Counted from the first letter of the stretch, positions 17,918 to 27,401 are shown. The stretch: 64,000 nucleotides of DNA from Prosthecochloris ethylica (GCF_015234275.1 NZ_JADGII010000007.1); one strand, 5' to 3'. A program made the numbers and translations. Notes: a model not told the origin generated them from the letters alone.

Positions 17918-19216
17918 TTACCGGAGAAACTCCCTCGGGTCGGTCAGCTTGCCGGTGACAGCCGATGCAGCCGCTGTCAGTGGCGAAGCCAGGTAGACAC
18001 CGGCTTTCTTGCTGCCCATCCGGCCCGGGAAGTTTCTGTTGGTGGTCGATACCACAAGGTCATTGTCTTCCGAACGGCCAAAGGTGTCCGACGGACCTCC
18101 GAGGCAGGCGGCGCACGATGGCAGTGCGATCGTGCAGCCGGCGTCTTCGAGGATTTTCCGAATGGATTTGCCGTCGACCATTTCTGTCTCGAGACTGTTC
18201 TGTACCTCGACGGTTGCCGGAACGATATTGGTCGGGACCGACACCTGCTGTCCGTTGAGGATTCTGGCTGCCATCACGAAATCGGACAGTTTTCCGCCGG
18301 TGCAGGAGCCGATGTATGATTTGGTGATTTTCGTTCCCTGGACGCTGCGGACCGTGGCCCGGTTGTCAGGGCTGTGCGGCTGTGCGACAACCGGCTCGAG
18401 CTCTTCGACGTTATAGCGGTAGATGCTGTGATAGGTGGCATCGGGATCGCTCTCGAAGACTTCGTAGGATTTGTCGGTGCGAGCCTGTACATAGGCTTCC
18501 GTCACGTCATCTGCGGCGATGATACCGTTCATTCCACCGGCCTCGATTGCCATGTTGGTGAGCGTCATGCGTTCCTCCATGGGCAGCTGGTAGACTGCGG
18601 AGCCGTCGAACTCCATGGCCCGGTAGGTTGCGCCGTCCGTGCCGATGTCACCCAGGATCTGAAGGATAAGGTCTTTTGCTGCGAGGTACTCCGGCATGGT
18701 ACCTTCGAAGATGAATTTCATCGATTCCGGCACTTTTTCCCAGAGTTTGCCGGTCCCGAGAATGAATGCCGCATCGGTATTGCCGATGCCGGTTCCGAAC
18801 ATGCCGAATGCACCCGAGGTGCAGGTATGTGAATCGGTTCCGAAAAGCACGGTTCCCGGAATATTGTAGCCTTCCTGGGCAAGTGCGACATGGCAGACGC
18901 CTTTGTAGCGCTCGGTTCCGACATCGTAGTAGTTCGGAAGGTTCTGTTCCGCAGCGAAGGTGCGCAGAAGATCGATATTTCGGTGCGCATGCTCGTTCTT
19001 CGTGAAGATATAGTGGTCAGGAAGCACGACGACCTTTTCAGGGTCCCACACTTTTGCATCGGGACCGAATTTTTCCTTGAATATATCGAAGGTCGGCGGA
19101 CCGCAGACATCGTGAGTGAGCAGGACGTCGACGTTCAGCCAGACGTTTTCTCCTGCGTCGACAAATTTCCGGTTGGCTGCCCTGGCCAGAATTTTCTGGG
19201 TTATGGTTTGTGACAT
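17918..19216 (-). CDS. leuC: 3-isopropylmalate/citramalate dehydratase large subunit
   Basis: A 432-residue aconitase-family protein. It has the [4Fe-4S] ligands in SYIGSCTGGKLSDF and PSCAACLGG, and the motifs VLLTHDVCGPPTF, FGTDSHTCTSGAFG and STTNRNFPGRMGS near the C-terminus. Length and sequence match the anaerobe/archaeal-type LeuC. It works with LeuD in leucine synthesis and, with CimA, probably in isoleucine synthesis. Its start is 5 bases after the leuA stop. Confidence 0.94.
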   Translation of the reverse strand: MSQTITQKILARAANRKFVDAGENVWLNVDVLLTHDVCGPPTFDIFKEKFGPDAKVWDPEKVVVLPDHYIFTKNEHAHRNIDLLRTFAAEQNLPNYYDVGTERYKGVCHVALAQEGYNIPGTVLFGTDSHTCTSGAFGMFGTGIGNTDAAFILGTGKLWEKVPESMKFIFEGTMPEYLAAKDLILQILGDIGTDGATYRAMEFDGSAVYQLPMEERMTLTNMAIEAGGMNGIIAADDVTEAYVQARTDKSYEVFESDPDATYHSIYRYNVEELEPVVAQPHSPDNRATVRSVQGTKITKSYIGSCTGGKLSDFVMAARILNGQQVSVPTNIVPATVEVQNSLETEMVDGKSIRKILEDAGCTIALPSCAACLGGPSDTFGRSEDNDLVVSTTNRNFPGRMGSKKAGVYLASPLTAAASAVTGKLTDPREFLR

Positions 19217-19221
19217 ATCAG

Positions 19222-20796
19222 TTATATCCCGTTATCGATTGTCGTGTTGTGATCGTGGTGTGCGGCGTTTTCACGCAGGCTGAGCGCCTGCAGATACGCT
19301 CTGGCGCTTGCCTCGATGATATCTGTCGAAACACCGCGTCCTGTAAAGAATTTATCACCGTCTTTCAGCCGGACGGTCGCTTCCCCGAGAGCCTGCCGGC
19401 CCGAGGTTGTCGAGCGGACAGAGTAGGTGTTGAGCAGCTGCTCGAGGCCCAGTGCCCGTTCGATCGCCCTGAAACATGCATCGACCGGTCCGTCGCCGGT
19501 TGATGATTCTTCGAAGGTTCTGTCTTTTATCCTGATCCTGACGGTTGCCGTCGGTATCGATGCCGTGCCGCTGTTGATGTGCAGATAGTCGAGTTCGATG
19601 GGTTCGACGGGTTTGCTGAGTTCGTCGCCCATCAGCACCCTGAGATCGTCGTCGTACACCTCTTTTTTCTTGTCGGCAACATCGACAAAACGCTGATAGA
19701 CGGTTTCGAGCTCCTCTCCGGCAACCCTGTAGCCCAGCGTGTCCAGCCGGGCCTGGAGCCCGTGCTTTCCGGAGTGGCGCCCGAGGACAATATGGGTCTG
19801 GGGCACACCGACTGATTCGGGTGTCATCACCTCGTAGGTCTGGCGGTTTTTCAGCATGCCGTCCTGGTGAATGCCGGATTCGTGCGAAAAGGCGTTATCA
19901 CCTACGATCGCCTTGTTTGGCTGGACGATGATGCCGGTCAGGGACGACACCATGCGGCTGGTGTTGTAGAGTTCACGGGTGGTGATGCCGGTTGTATAGT
20001 CGTGGAGGTCGCTGCGTACTTTCAGTGCCATCACAATCTCTTCGAGCGATGCGTTGCCGGCCCGTTCACCGATCCCGTTCATGGAGCATTCTGCCTGGCG
20101 TGCGCCATGTTCGATGGCGCTGATGGTATTGGCTACGGCAAGTCCGAGATCGTTATGGCAATGCACGCTGATGACGGCATCGTCGATATTGGTTACCCGC
20201 TCTCTGAGGCCGGCTATTTTTTTTCCGAACTCTGATGGCCAGGTATAACCGGTGGTATCGGGAATGTTGACGGTTGCAGCTCCTGCACTGATGACAGCTT
20301 CGGTGATCTCGGCGAGATAGGCCGGATCTGTCCTGCCGGCATCTTCGGCGGAAAACTCGATGTCGTCACACAGGGTTCTGGCATACGCGACGGCCCTGAC
20401 GGCCATGTCGAGAATGGTCTGGCGTTTCTCGGCGAGAGTTCTGCCATAGCGTTCATGGCCGAACTTGCCCAGGATGTGGATATCCGACGTGCTGATGAAT
20501 GTATGGATCCTGGGGCGGCGTGCTGAGCGGAGTGCCTTCCAGGCTTCGTCGATATCCCGTTCGATGGCGCGTGACAGCGCGGCGACGGTGCGGCCGGATT
20601 CCTCGCTGATTCTCTGTACCGCTTCGAACTGAAGGGGAGACGAGGCCGGAAATCCGGCCTCGATGATGTCGACATTGAGCTTTTCAAGCTGACGGGCAAT
20701 CTCAATTTTTTCCTGGACGCTGAGCGAAGCCCCGGGGGACTGTTCCCCGTCACGAAGCGTGGTGTCGAATATGAGAACCTGCTCTTTTGTGCTCAT
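19222..20796 (-). CDS. leuA: 2-isopropylmalate synthase
   Basis: A 524-residue HMGL-family enzyme. Motifs: VLIFDTTLRDGEQSPGASLS, VDIIEAGFPASSP, VISVHCHNDLGLAVAN, ECSMNGIGERAGNASLEEIVMAL and the C-terminal allosteric domain with VRSTTSGRQALGEATV. The GFPASSP pattern is the LeuA form, in contrast to the GGWPSSN form of the cimA product in the same operon. It condenses 2-oxoisovalerate with acetyl-CoA and is the committed step to leucine. Confidence 0.95.
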   Translation of the reverse strand: MSTKEQVLIFDTTLRDGEQSPGASLSVQEKIEIARQLEKLNVDIIEAGFPASSPLQFEAVQRISEESGRTVAALSRAIERDIDEAWKALRSARRPRIHTFISTSDIHILGKFGHERYGRTLAEKRQTILDMAVRAVAYARTLCDDIEFSAEDAGRTDPAYLAEITEAVISAGAATVNIPDTTGYTWPSEFGKKIAGLRERVTNIDDAVISVHCHNDLGLAVANTISAIEHGARQAECSMNGIGERAGNASLEEIVMALKVRSDLHDYTTGITTRELYNTSRMVSSLTGIIVQPNKAIVGDNAFSHESGIHQDGMLKNRQTYEVMTPESVGVPQTHIVLGRHSGKHGLQARLDTLGYRVAGEELETVYQRFVDVADKKKEVYDDDLRVLMGDELSKPVEPIELDYLHINSGTASIPTATVRIRIKDRTFEESSTGDGPVDACFRAIERALGLEQLLNTYSVRSTTSGRQALGEATVRLKDGDKFFTGRGVSTDIIEASARAYLQALSLRENAAHHDHNTTIDNGI

Positions 20797-20813
20797 CTCT
20801 CCCTTGTGCTGTC

Positions 20814-21875
20814 TTACGATGCCTGGAGGTTCGCGACAATGGCATCGGTGATTTCGGTTGTAGAAACGACCCTGTCGCGGGGTTGTGCGATATCGGCGGT
20901 CCTGAGACCAGAAGCAAGTGTCTGCTCGATCGCCTGATAGATGTCATCTGCGATGTTTTTCATGCAGAAGGTATGTTCGAACATCATGGCGACCGAAGCG
21001 ATGGTGGCGATCGGATTGGCCTTGTTCTGGCCGGCGATGTCGGGTGCGCTGCCGTGAATCGGCTCGTACATGGCATGTGTTGTGCCGATGCTTGCTGACG
21101 GGAGCATGCCGAGGCTGCCGGTGATCATTCCTGAAATGTCACTCAGGATATCGCCGAAGAGGTTCTTGGTGACGATGACGTCGAACTGCTTCGGATCACG
21201 CACGATCTGCATGGCGGCGTTATCGACGTACATGTCAGTCAATTCGACCTCGGGAAAGTCCTTGTGGACTTCATGTACGATGTTGCGCCAGAACTGGGAC
21301 GATTCGAGGACGTTTGCCTTGTCGATGGAGACCAGTTTTTTCTTGCGTTTCATGGCTGCGTCGAACGCCAGGCGTGCGATACGCTCCACCTCGTGGTGTT
21401 CGTACACCATGGTGTTCCAGCCCCTGTTGTCGTCATATCCTCTCGGCTGTCCGAAGTAGATGCCGCCGGTAAGCTCCCGGATGACCATGAAGTCGGTACC
21501 TGAGAGAATGTCGGCTTTCAGCGACGATGCATTGACCAGGGCATCGTAGACCTTGGCGGGCCGGAAGTTCGCAAACAGCTCGAGCTCCTTGCGGAGGCGC
21601 AGCAGCGCGGCTTCGGGTTTTTTGTCATGGGGAAGGTTTTCCCATTTGGGTCCCCCGACTGCACCGAGCAGCACGGCATCACAGTTTTTGCAGGCTTCGA
21701 GCGTCTCTTCTGTCAGCATGTCGCCGTGCAGGTCGTACGATGCGCCGCCAAAGGGATGTTCGTCAATGGATATCTCGAGACGGTGCTTGTCGGCAAGTGC
21801 GTTGATGACCCGGATTGCACCGGCAACCACCTCGGGGCCGATGCCGTCTCCGGGAAGAGAAACAATCTTGAACAT
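20814..21875 (-). CDS. leuB: 3-isopropylmalate dehydrogenase
   Basis: A 353-residue NAD-dependent decarboxylating dehydrogenase. Motifs: SLPGDGIGPEVVAGAIRV at the N-terminus, LLRLRKELELFANFRPAKV, TGGIYFGQPRG, DKANVLESSQFWRNIV and GSLGMLPSASIG, then EPIHGSAPDIAGQNKANPIA. These match LeuB rather than isocitrate dehydrogenase. It also acts on 3-methylmalate in the citramalate route. It lies between ilvC and leuA in the operon. Confidence 0.95.
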   Translation of the reverse strand: MFKIVSLPGDGIGPEVVAGAIRVINALADKHRLEISIDEHPFGGASYDLHGDMLTEETLEACKNCDAVLLGAVGGPKWENLPHDKKPEAALLRLRKELELFANFRPAKVYDALVNASSLKADILSGTDFMVIRELTGGIYFGQPRGYDDNRGWNTMVYEHHEVERIARLAFDAAMKRKKKLVSIDKANVLESSQFWRNIVHEVHKDFPEVELTDMYVDNAAMQIVRDPKQFDVIVTKNLFGDILSDISGMITGSLGMLPSASIGTTHAMYEPIHGSAPDIAGQNKANPIATIASVAMMFEHTFCMKNIADDIYQAIEQTLASGLRTADIAQPRDRVVSTTEITDAIVANLQAS

Positions 21876-21885
21876 GTCGAATATC

Positions 21886-22878
21886 TTATTTTTTTATGAG
21901 CCAGCTCATCATGTTGCGGAGTTTCGCGCCGATTTTTTCGATCGGATGGCCGGTATTTGATTCACGCAGTGTATTGAGGTTCTTGTAGCCGGAGTTGCAT
22001 TCGTCGATGAATTCCCGCGCGAAGGAGCCGTCCTGAACCTCTGTAAGGATTTTTTTCATCTCCGCCTTGACCGCCGGCGTGATGACGCGTGGTCCACGTG
22101 TCATGCCGCCGTATTCTGCGGTATCGCTGACAGAGTAGTTCATGCGTGACAGACCGCCTTCGTAATAGAGGTCGACAATGAGTTTGAGCTCGTGCAGACA
22201 TTCGAAGTACGCGAGTTCTTCCGGGTACCCTGCTTCGACGAGGGTTTCGAATCCGGCCTTGATCAGTTCCGCGGAACCGCCGCACAGGACAGCCTGCTCG
22301 CCGAACAGGTCGGTTTCTGTTTCGTCCTTGAACGTTGTTTCGATGACGCCGGCTTTGGCGCCGCCGAGTCCTTTCGCCCATGCCAGGGCCTGCTGTTTGG
22401 CGTCACCGCTGTAGTCCTGGTGAACCGCGATGAGGCAGGGAACGCCGTTGCCTTCGGTGAAGGTCCTGCGGACAAGGTGCCCCGGGCTTTTCGGCGCGAT
22501 CATGATGACGTTGACCGTTTCGGGAGGAACGATCTGCTTGTAATGGATATTGAACCCGTGCGCGAATGCAAGCGTGTTGCCTTCTACGAGGTTCGGTGCG
22601 ATCTCTTCTTCGTAAATTGCTTTCTGGTACTGATCAGGCAGCAGAACCATGATGACGTCTGCCCATTTGACGGCGTCTGCGATCGTGTTGACTTCAAGGC
22701 CGGCCTGGCGCGCCTGTGCACATGAGGAGCTGTCCGGACGCAGCCCGACACAGACGTTCATGCCGCTCTCTTTGAGGTTGAGGGCGTGTGCATGGCCCTG
22801 ACTGCCGTAACCGAGAACAGCGATATTTTTTCCCTGCAGGTGCTTCAGGTCGGCATCCTGCTCGTAATAGACGTTCAT
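21886..22878 (-). CDS. ilvC: Ketol-acid reductoisomerase (class I)
   Basis: A 330-residue enzyme, the usual size of class I KARI. The N-terminal Rossmann motif VLGYGSQGHAHALNL and the following loop GLRPDSSS bind NADPH. The C-terminal knotted domain has ETDLFGEQAVLCGG and the metal ligands in YFECLHELKLIVDLYYEGG. It reduces and isomerises acetolactate or acetohydroxybutyrate. It follows ilvH by 60 bases. Confidence 0.96.
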   Translation of the reverse strand: MNVYYEQDADLKHLQGKNIAVLGYGSQGHAHALNLKESGMNVCVGLRPDSSSCAQARQAGLEVNTIADAVKWADVIMVLLPDQYQKAIYEEEIAPNLVEGNTLAFAHGFNIHYKQIVPPETVNVIMIAPKSPGHLVRRTFTEGNGVPCLIAVHQDYSGDAKQQALAWAKGLGGAKAGVIETTFKDETETDLFGEQAVLCGGSAELIKAGFETLVEAGYPEELAYFECLHELKLIVDLYYEGGLSRMNYSVSDTAEYGGMTRGPRVITPAVKAEMKKILTEVQDGSFAREFIDECNSGYKNLNTLRESNTGHPIEKIGAKLRNMMSWLIKK

Positions 22879-22938
22879 GTGATCAGTGATTTTATGTTTG
22901 GTTGTTCTGTTGTCTTGGTGTTTGATACCCGGGATGTT

Positions 22939-23418
22939 TCAGTGTTCACCACGGTTCAGGGCAACCGTGCCTGAACGGGCAATTTCCTTGATGCCGAACG
23001 ACCTGAACATGTCGATCGTCGTGTTGATTTTGTCCGGCGAACCAACGACCTCAATAGTAATGGATTTTTGCTTGATATCCACGACTTTTCCCTTAAAAAC
23101 GTTGATCAGCTCGAAAATCTCGTGCTGCGTGCTTTTGGACAGTTTCAGGGTCATCAGCAGCAGTTCCCGCGAGATATGCGGCTGGTTTGTCAGGTCGATG
23201 ACCTTGATGGTGTCGATCAGCCGGTTGAGCTGTTTGAGGATCTGGTTGATGATCCGGTCGTCGCCCCGTGTCACGATCGTCATTCTCGAAATTTCCGTGT
23301 CTTCGGTTTCGCCGATCGAAATGCTTTCCAGGTTGAAGCCCCGGGCGCTGAACATGGCAGCAACCCGGTTGAGCGTGCCGAATTTATTTTCAACCAGTAC
23401 AGAAATAATGTGTTTCAT
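22939..23418 (-). CDS. ilvH: Acetolactate synthase small subunit
   Basis: A 159-residue regulatory subunit. It starts MKHIISVLVENKFGTLNRVAAMFSARGFNLESISIG, the ACT domain that binds valine for feedback inhibition, and has a second ACT-like C-terminal half. It pairs with IlvB encoded 12 bases upstream. Length is typical of IlvH/IlvN of the 160-residue type. Confidence 0.95.
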   Translation of the reverse strand: MKHIISVLVENKFGTLNRVAAMFSARGFNLESISIGETEDTEISRMTIVTRGDDRIINQILKQLNRLIDTIKVIDLTNQPHISRELLLMTLKLSKSTQHEIFELINVFKGKVVDIKQKSITIEVVGSPDKINTTIDMFRSFGIKEIARSGTVALNRGEH

Positions 23419-23430
23419 AGCCGCCGTGTC

Positions 23431-25152
23431 TTAAACCATTGTTTTGGGATTGAGCCGGTCGAGAAGCATGTCGGAAATCGAAGCTCCTGCCGGGACCATT
23501 GGAAAAACCATGTCTTTCTTGATTACCCGGAACTCGACAAAAAACGGTCCGTCGTTATAAGCCAGGGCTTTTTCGATTGCCTCGCGGGCCTGTTCGGGGG
23601 TTTCGGCCCGAAGCGCCTTGCAGCCGAACGCTTCGACGACCCGGACAAAATCAGGGTTGCTCTGATCCAGGTCGGTAAACGAGTACTTTTCCTGGTGGAA
23701 CAGTTCCTGCCACTGGCGAACCATGCCGAGGAAGCTGTTGTTGAGCAGAAAGATTTTCAGCGGCAGCTTGTAATAGACGGCAGTGACGAGTTCCTGGATG
23801 TTCATCATAAACCCGCCGTCACCGCAGAAGAGAACATTGGGGCGGTCATGGACGCCGAACGTCGCTCCGATGGCCGCCGGCAGGCCGTAGCCCATGGTGC
23901 CGAGTCCGCCGCTGGTGAGGATGGATCGCGGATTTTTGAACTTGTAGTACTGCGTGGTCCACATCTGGTGCTGTCCGACATCGGTCGTGACGACGGCGCG
24001 GCCGTCTGTCTGACGACTGACCTCTTCGATGACAAACTCCGTTTTCAGTGATGTGTCATCGATACTGTAGCAGAGCGGGCACTGCTTTCTCCATCCGTCG
24101 ATCTGTCCCAGCCATGCGGAATGGTCTTCGCGTGTTTTCGGCAGATCTTTGAGAATGCCTTTGAGAAATGCCTTCGCATCGCCGACGACCGGCAGGTCGA
24201 CGGTGACATTCTTGTCGATATTCGTGGGGTCGATATCGTTATGAATTTTATACGCATGCGTCGCAAACGTTTCCGTCTTGCCGGTCACCCGGTCATCGAA
24301 ACGCGCACCGACCGAGATCAGCAGGTCGCAGTTATTGACGGCCTGGTTGGCCCAGTATGTGCCGTGCATGCCGAGCATACCGAGGCTCAGCGGATCGTCA
24401 CCCTCGATCGCTCCCAGGCCCTGCAGCGTCATGGTGACCGGAATGTTGAGTTCCCTGGCCAGTTTTCTGAGCTCAGCGGTTGCTTCGGAAGCAATAACGC
24501 CTCCCCCGACGTAGAGGAGCGGCCGCTTGGCCTTCGCGATGATTTTTGCCGCCTTCCTGACCTGGTTTTCGTGAGGCTTGATGGTTGGCTTGAATCCGCG
24601 GATTTCGACGTGTTCCGGCCAGTGAAAGACGCACTCTGAGTTCATGACATCCTTCGGCAGGTCGACCAGCACCGGCCCGGGGCGTCCGCTGGTTGCCAGG
24701 AAAAACGCCTTGCGGATGGTCATGGCAAGATCCTTGACATCCTTGACCAGGAAGTTGTGCTTCGTGATCGGCCTGGTGATCCCGACGATATCGGCTTCCT
24801 GGAAGGCATCGTTGCCGATCAGGTTACTGGGAACCTGGCCGGTAAAGACAACCATCGGGGATGAGTCCATGTATGCGTTGGTAATACCGGTGACGGTGTT
24901 GGTTGCGCCGGGGCCCGATGTGACGAGCACAATCCCCGGCTTGCCGGTCGCCCGAGCATACCCCTCTGCCATATGGGTCGCTCCCTGTTCGTGACGAACC
25001 AGAATATGGCGGATGTCCTTGACGTCGTAGAGCGTTTCGTAGACCTTGAGAAGTGCCCCGCCGGGGTAGCCGAAGATATAGTCAACGTGTTCCCGACGCA
25101 GGCATTCAAAAAATATTTCTGAGCCATTCATGGTTTGGCCGGAAGTAGACAT
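23431..25152 (-). CDS. ilvB: Acetolactate synthase large subunit
   Basis: A 573-residue thiamine diphosphate enzyme. It has the N-terminal Glu region FGYPGGALLKVYETLYD, RHEQGATHMAEGYARATGKPG, the FAD-binding middle domain with SLGMLGMHGTYWAN, and the ThDP motif GDGGFMMNIQELVTAVYYKLP ending in LNNSFLGMVRQWQ. It makes acetolactate and acetohydroxybutyrate, the first common step of valine, leucine and isoleucine synthesis. It lies 12 bases downstream of ilvD. Confidence 0.95.
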   Translation of the reverse strand: MSTSGQTMNGSEIFFECLRREHVDYIFGYPGGALLKVYETLYDVKDIRHILVRHEQGATHMAEGYARATGKPGIVLVTSGPGATNTVTGITNAYMDSSPMVVFTGQVPSNLIGNDAFQEADIVGITRPITKHNFLVKDVKDLAMTIRKAFFLATSGRPGPVLVDLPKDVMNSECVFHWPEHVEIRGFKPTIKPHENQVRKAAKIIAKAKRPLLYVGGGVIASEATAELRKLARELNIPVTMTLQGLGAIEGDDPLSLGMLGMHGTYWANQAVNNCDLLISVGARFDDRVTGKTETFATHAYKIHNDIDPTNIDKNVTVDLPVVGDAKAFLKGILKDLPKTREDHSAWLGQIDGWRKQCPLCYSIDDTSLKTEFVIEEVSRQTDGRAVVTTDVGQHQMWTTQYYKFKNPRSILTSGGLGTMGYGLPAAIGATFGVHDRPNVLFCGDGGFMMNIQELVTAVYYKLPLKIFLLNNSFLGMVRQWQELFHQEKYSFTDLDQSNPDFVRVVEAFGCKALRAETPEQAREAIEKALAYNDGPFFVEFRVIKKDMVFPMVPAGASISDMLLDRLNPKTMV

Positions 25153-25164
25153 GAGTCAGATGAT

Positions 25165-26853
25165 TTAGGATTGACAAGCATTTTTCAAAACAGCGCCGGT
25201 ATTGGCCGAGGTTACCAGCTGCGCGTAACGCGACAGGTACCCCTTGTTCACTTTCGGGACGAACGCCGGCAGGCTGGCCACGCGGCGTTCGATTTCGTCT
25301 CCCGTCAGGTCAACCGATATGGTGCGTGCCGGAATATCGATGGTGACCATGTCGCCGTTTTCAACTGCGGCTATCGGGCCGCGTTCAGCCGCTTCCGGGG
25401 AAGCATGGCCGACACAGGCTCCTCTGGAGCCGCCGGAGAACCGTCCGTCCGTAATCAGCGCGACACTGTCACCCAGTCCGCGTCCCATGATCGCGCTGGT
25501 GGGCGAGAGCATTTCCGGCATGCCCGGGCCGCCTTTGGGGCCTTCATAACGGATGATCACGACATCCCCCGATACGACGTCACCGTTCATGATGCCCTGA
25601 ATGGCATCATCCTGGCAGTCGTATACCTTGGCCGGGCCGGTATGTTTCATCATTGCCGGGCTTACGGCGCCTGTCTTGACGACAGCGCCGTCGGGAGCGA
25701 GGTTGCCGTACAGTACGGCCAGGCCACCGGTTTCAGAGTAGGGGGCGCTTACCGGATGGATGACCTTGTGGTCCCGCACCTCCGCATCGCGGATGTTTTC
25801 TCCCAGCGTTTTGCCGGTGACTGTCGGGGCCGACAGGTCGAGAAGGCCGTCTATTGTCGAGAGCTCTTTCAGAATGGCCGATACGCCGCCTGCACGGTCG
25901 ACGTCCTCGATATGGACATCCGGTGTCGCCGGGCTGACCTTGCAGATGTAGGGAGTCCTGGCCGAAAGCTCGTTGAGTTCTGAAAAATCGAAACGGCATT
26001 CCGCTTCGGTGGCGATAGCCAGCGTGTGAAGGATGGTATTGGTGCTTCCACCCATGGCAAGGTCCAGTGCAAACGCGTTGAGCATCGATTCCCTCGAAAG
26101 AATGTCACGCGGCCGGAGCCCTTCGTCGACCAGGCCGATAATCCGTTCGGATGCCTGGCGGACAAGATCCTTGCGCCTGGGGTCGACGGCGGGGATGGTG
26201 CCGTTGCCCGGAAGCGCGAAACCCAGTGCTTCCGACAGGCAGTTCATGGAGTTGGCGGTGAACATTCCCGAGCAGGAGCCGCAGGTTGGGCATGCATGGT
26301 GTTCGATGCTCGAGAGTTCTTCTTCGTCGATGTCACCGGTACTGCACTGGCCGACCGCTTCGAAAACCGAGATCAGGTCGACGGTTTTTCCTGATGGTGT
26401 GTGGCCGGCTTTCATCGGGCCTCCCGAGACGAAAACAGCGGGGATGTTGAGCCTGAGGACTGCCATCATCATGCCCGGAGTGATCTTGTCGCAATTGGGG
26501 ATGCAGACCAGGCCGTCGAGCTGGTGTGCTTCGGCGACGGTTTCGACACTGTCTGCAATCAGCTCCCTGCTGGCGAGGGAGTAACGCATGCCGATATGGC
26601 CCATCGCGATGCCGTCGCAAACTCCTATGGTGTTGAATTCAAACGGGACTCCACCTGCAGCCCTGACGGCCTCCTTGGCGATACGTCCGAGCTCCTGGAG
26701 GTGGGTGTGTCCCGGAATGAGCTCGTTATAGGAGTTGCAGATGCCGATAAAGGGCTTTTTGAAATCATTGTCTGAACCGATGGCTCCGGTGGCTTTCAGG
26801 AGGCTTCGGTGCGGGGCTTTTTCATACCCTTTTTTTATGGTATCGGATCTCAT
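25165..26853 (-). CDS. ilvD: Dihydroxy-acid dehydratase
   Basis: A 562-residue IlvD/Edd protein and the first gene of the operon. I chose the start MRSDTIKKGYEKAPHR at 26853, the usual family start. An ATG at 26862 and a TTG at 26871 are in-frame alternatives, and none has a clear ribosome site. Cluster cysteines are in NCDKITPGMMMA and HACPTCGSCSGMFTANSMNCL. The C-terminus has ALITDGRFSGGSRG and GHASPEAAERGPIA. It dehydrates dihydroxyisovalerate and dihydroxymethylvalerate with an Fe-S cluster. A leader ORF (26970-27143) precedes it. Confidence 0.94.
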   Translation of the reverse strand: MRSDTIKKGYEKAPHRSLLKATGAIGSDNDFKKPFIGICNSYNELIPGHTHLQELGRIAKEAVRAAGGVPFEFNTIGVCDGIAMGHIGMRYSLASRELIADSVETVAEAHQLDGLVCIPNCDKITPGMMMAVLRLNIPAVFVSGGPMKAGHTPSGKTVDLISVFEAVGQCSTGDIDEEELSSIEHHACPTCGSCSGMFTANSMNCLSEALGFALPGNGTIPAVDPRRKDLVRQASERIIGLVDEGLRPRDILSRESMLNAFALDLAMGGSTNTILHTLAIATEAECRFDFSELNELSARTPYICKVSPATPDVHIEDVDRAGGVSAILKELSTIDGLLDLSAPTVTGKTLGENIRDAEVRDHKVIHPVSAPYSETGGLAVLYGNLAPDGAVVKTGAVSPAMMKHTGPAKVYDCQDDAIQGIMNGDVVSGDVVIIRYEGPKGGPGMPEMLSPTSAIMGRGLGDSVALITDGRFSGGSRGACVGHASPEAAERGPIAAVENGDMVTIDIPARTISVDLTGDEIERRVASLPAFVPKVNKGYLSRYAQLVTSANTGAVLKNACQS

Positions 26854-26961
26854 GAATTTCATGTTTGGCAATTAAAGGAAATATCAATCCAGGGAGCGCC
26901 GTCCCCGAAGCCAATGAAATCATGAGTATTTTCAAGAAAGAAATCTGGACTTGGGACCGGC

Positions 26962-26981
26962 CTTGCGCCTCAGGGCACAAG
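26962..26981 (-). promoter_or_regulatory. Hairpin at the end of the ilv leader ORF
   Basis: On the transcript, CTTGTGCC and GGCGCAAG pair over 8 bases (one G-U) around the loop CTGA, and the leader stop codon TGA lies in that loop. A ribosome at the stop would melt it. A second hairpin (CACCTGT/ACAGGTG, 26988-27010) lies just upstream inside the Ile/Val codons. I do not see a U-tract directly after either, so whether these act on termination or on translation is open. Confidence 0.5.
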
Positions 26982-27143
26982 AATGCTCACCTGTACACGA
27001 ATCACAGGTGCGATCAGCCCGATCCTGCTGGTGAGGATATCAGTTTTTCTGCCGGAAATAGCTGTTCTGACAACAGGCAGCCCTCCACGGATGGCGGCGT
27101 GCTGCATGCGGGCATTGTCACTATTTTGCAAAAAAGCAGGCAT
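26970..27143 (-). CDS. Putative ilv operon leader peptide
   Basis: A 57-codon ORF between the candidate promoter and ilvD on the operon strand. Its last 17 residues are IGLIAPVIRVQVSILVP, of which 11 are Ile, Leu or Val, followed at once by a stop codon. The codons for P-V-I-R-V-Q-V lie in a perfect 7-base-arm hairpin (26988-27010). The end of the ORF lies in a second hairpin (26962-26981). This is the arrangement expected of a ribosome-stalling attenuator of branched-chain synthesis. Weak points: the ribosome site is poor and I do not see a strong terminator before ilvD. An internal ATG at 27107 could be the real start. Confidence 0.5.
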   Translation of the reverse strand: MPAFLQNSDNARMQHAAIRGGLPVVRTAISGRKTDILTSRIGLIAPVIRVQVSILVP

Positions 27144-27199
27144 GGAAGATCACATGAAAAGTGCGTAAGAAAAAGAATAACATAACCTGTTGTGCAAGG

Positions 27200-27228
27200 A
27201 ATCTAATGTTTTTTTGCTTGTTACGCAA
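27200..27228 (-). promoter_or_regulatory. Candidate promoter of the branched-chain operon
   Basis: On the minus strand TTGCGT (27228-27223) and TAGATT (27205-27200) are separated by 17 bases. Both hexamers are close to the sigma-70 consensus. Transcription would start near 27193 and run through the leader ORF to ilvD. Confidence 0.5.
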
Positions 27229-27401
27229 GTGAAAATGTTTGCCGGTCAGGGTGTTTCCGGTTGCGATTGTTTCGTGTTATGACAGTATTTTTACTATTTT
27301 ACGATCAGCAGTCAACTGCCTGAAGAATTTCGGGGCTTTGTTGTATCAAAAGAAATTCAAATATGTTACAGCTTCAGGGACCGGTTCAGGGGGAGTTCGG
27401 G

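Noticed and set aside
26983..27168. Plus-strand 61-codon frame in the ilv leader region
   Set aside because: It is antisense to the leader ORF and has no ribosome site; the minus-strand frame fits the operon and promoter.
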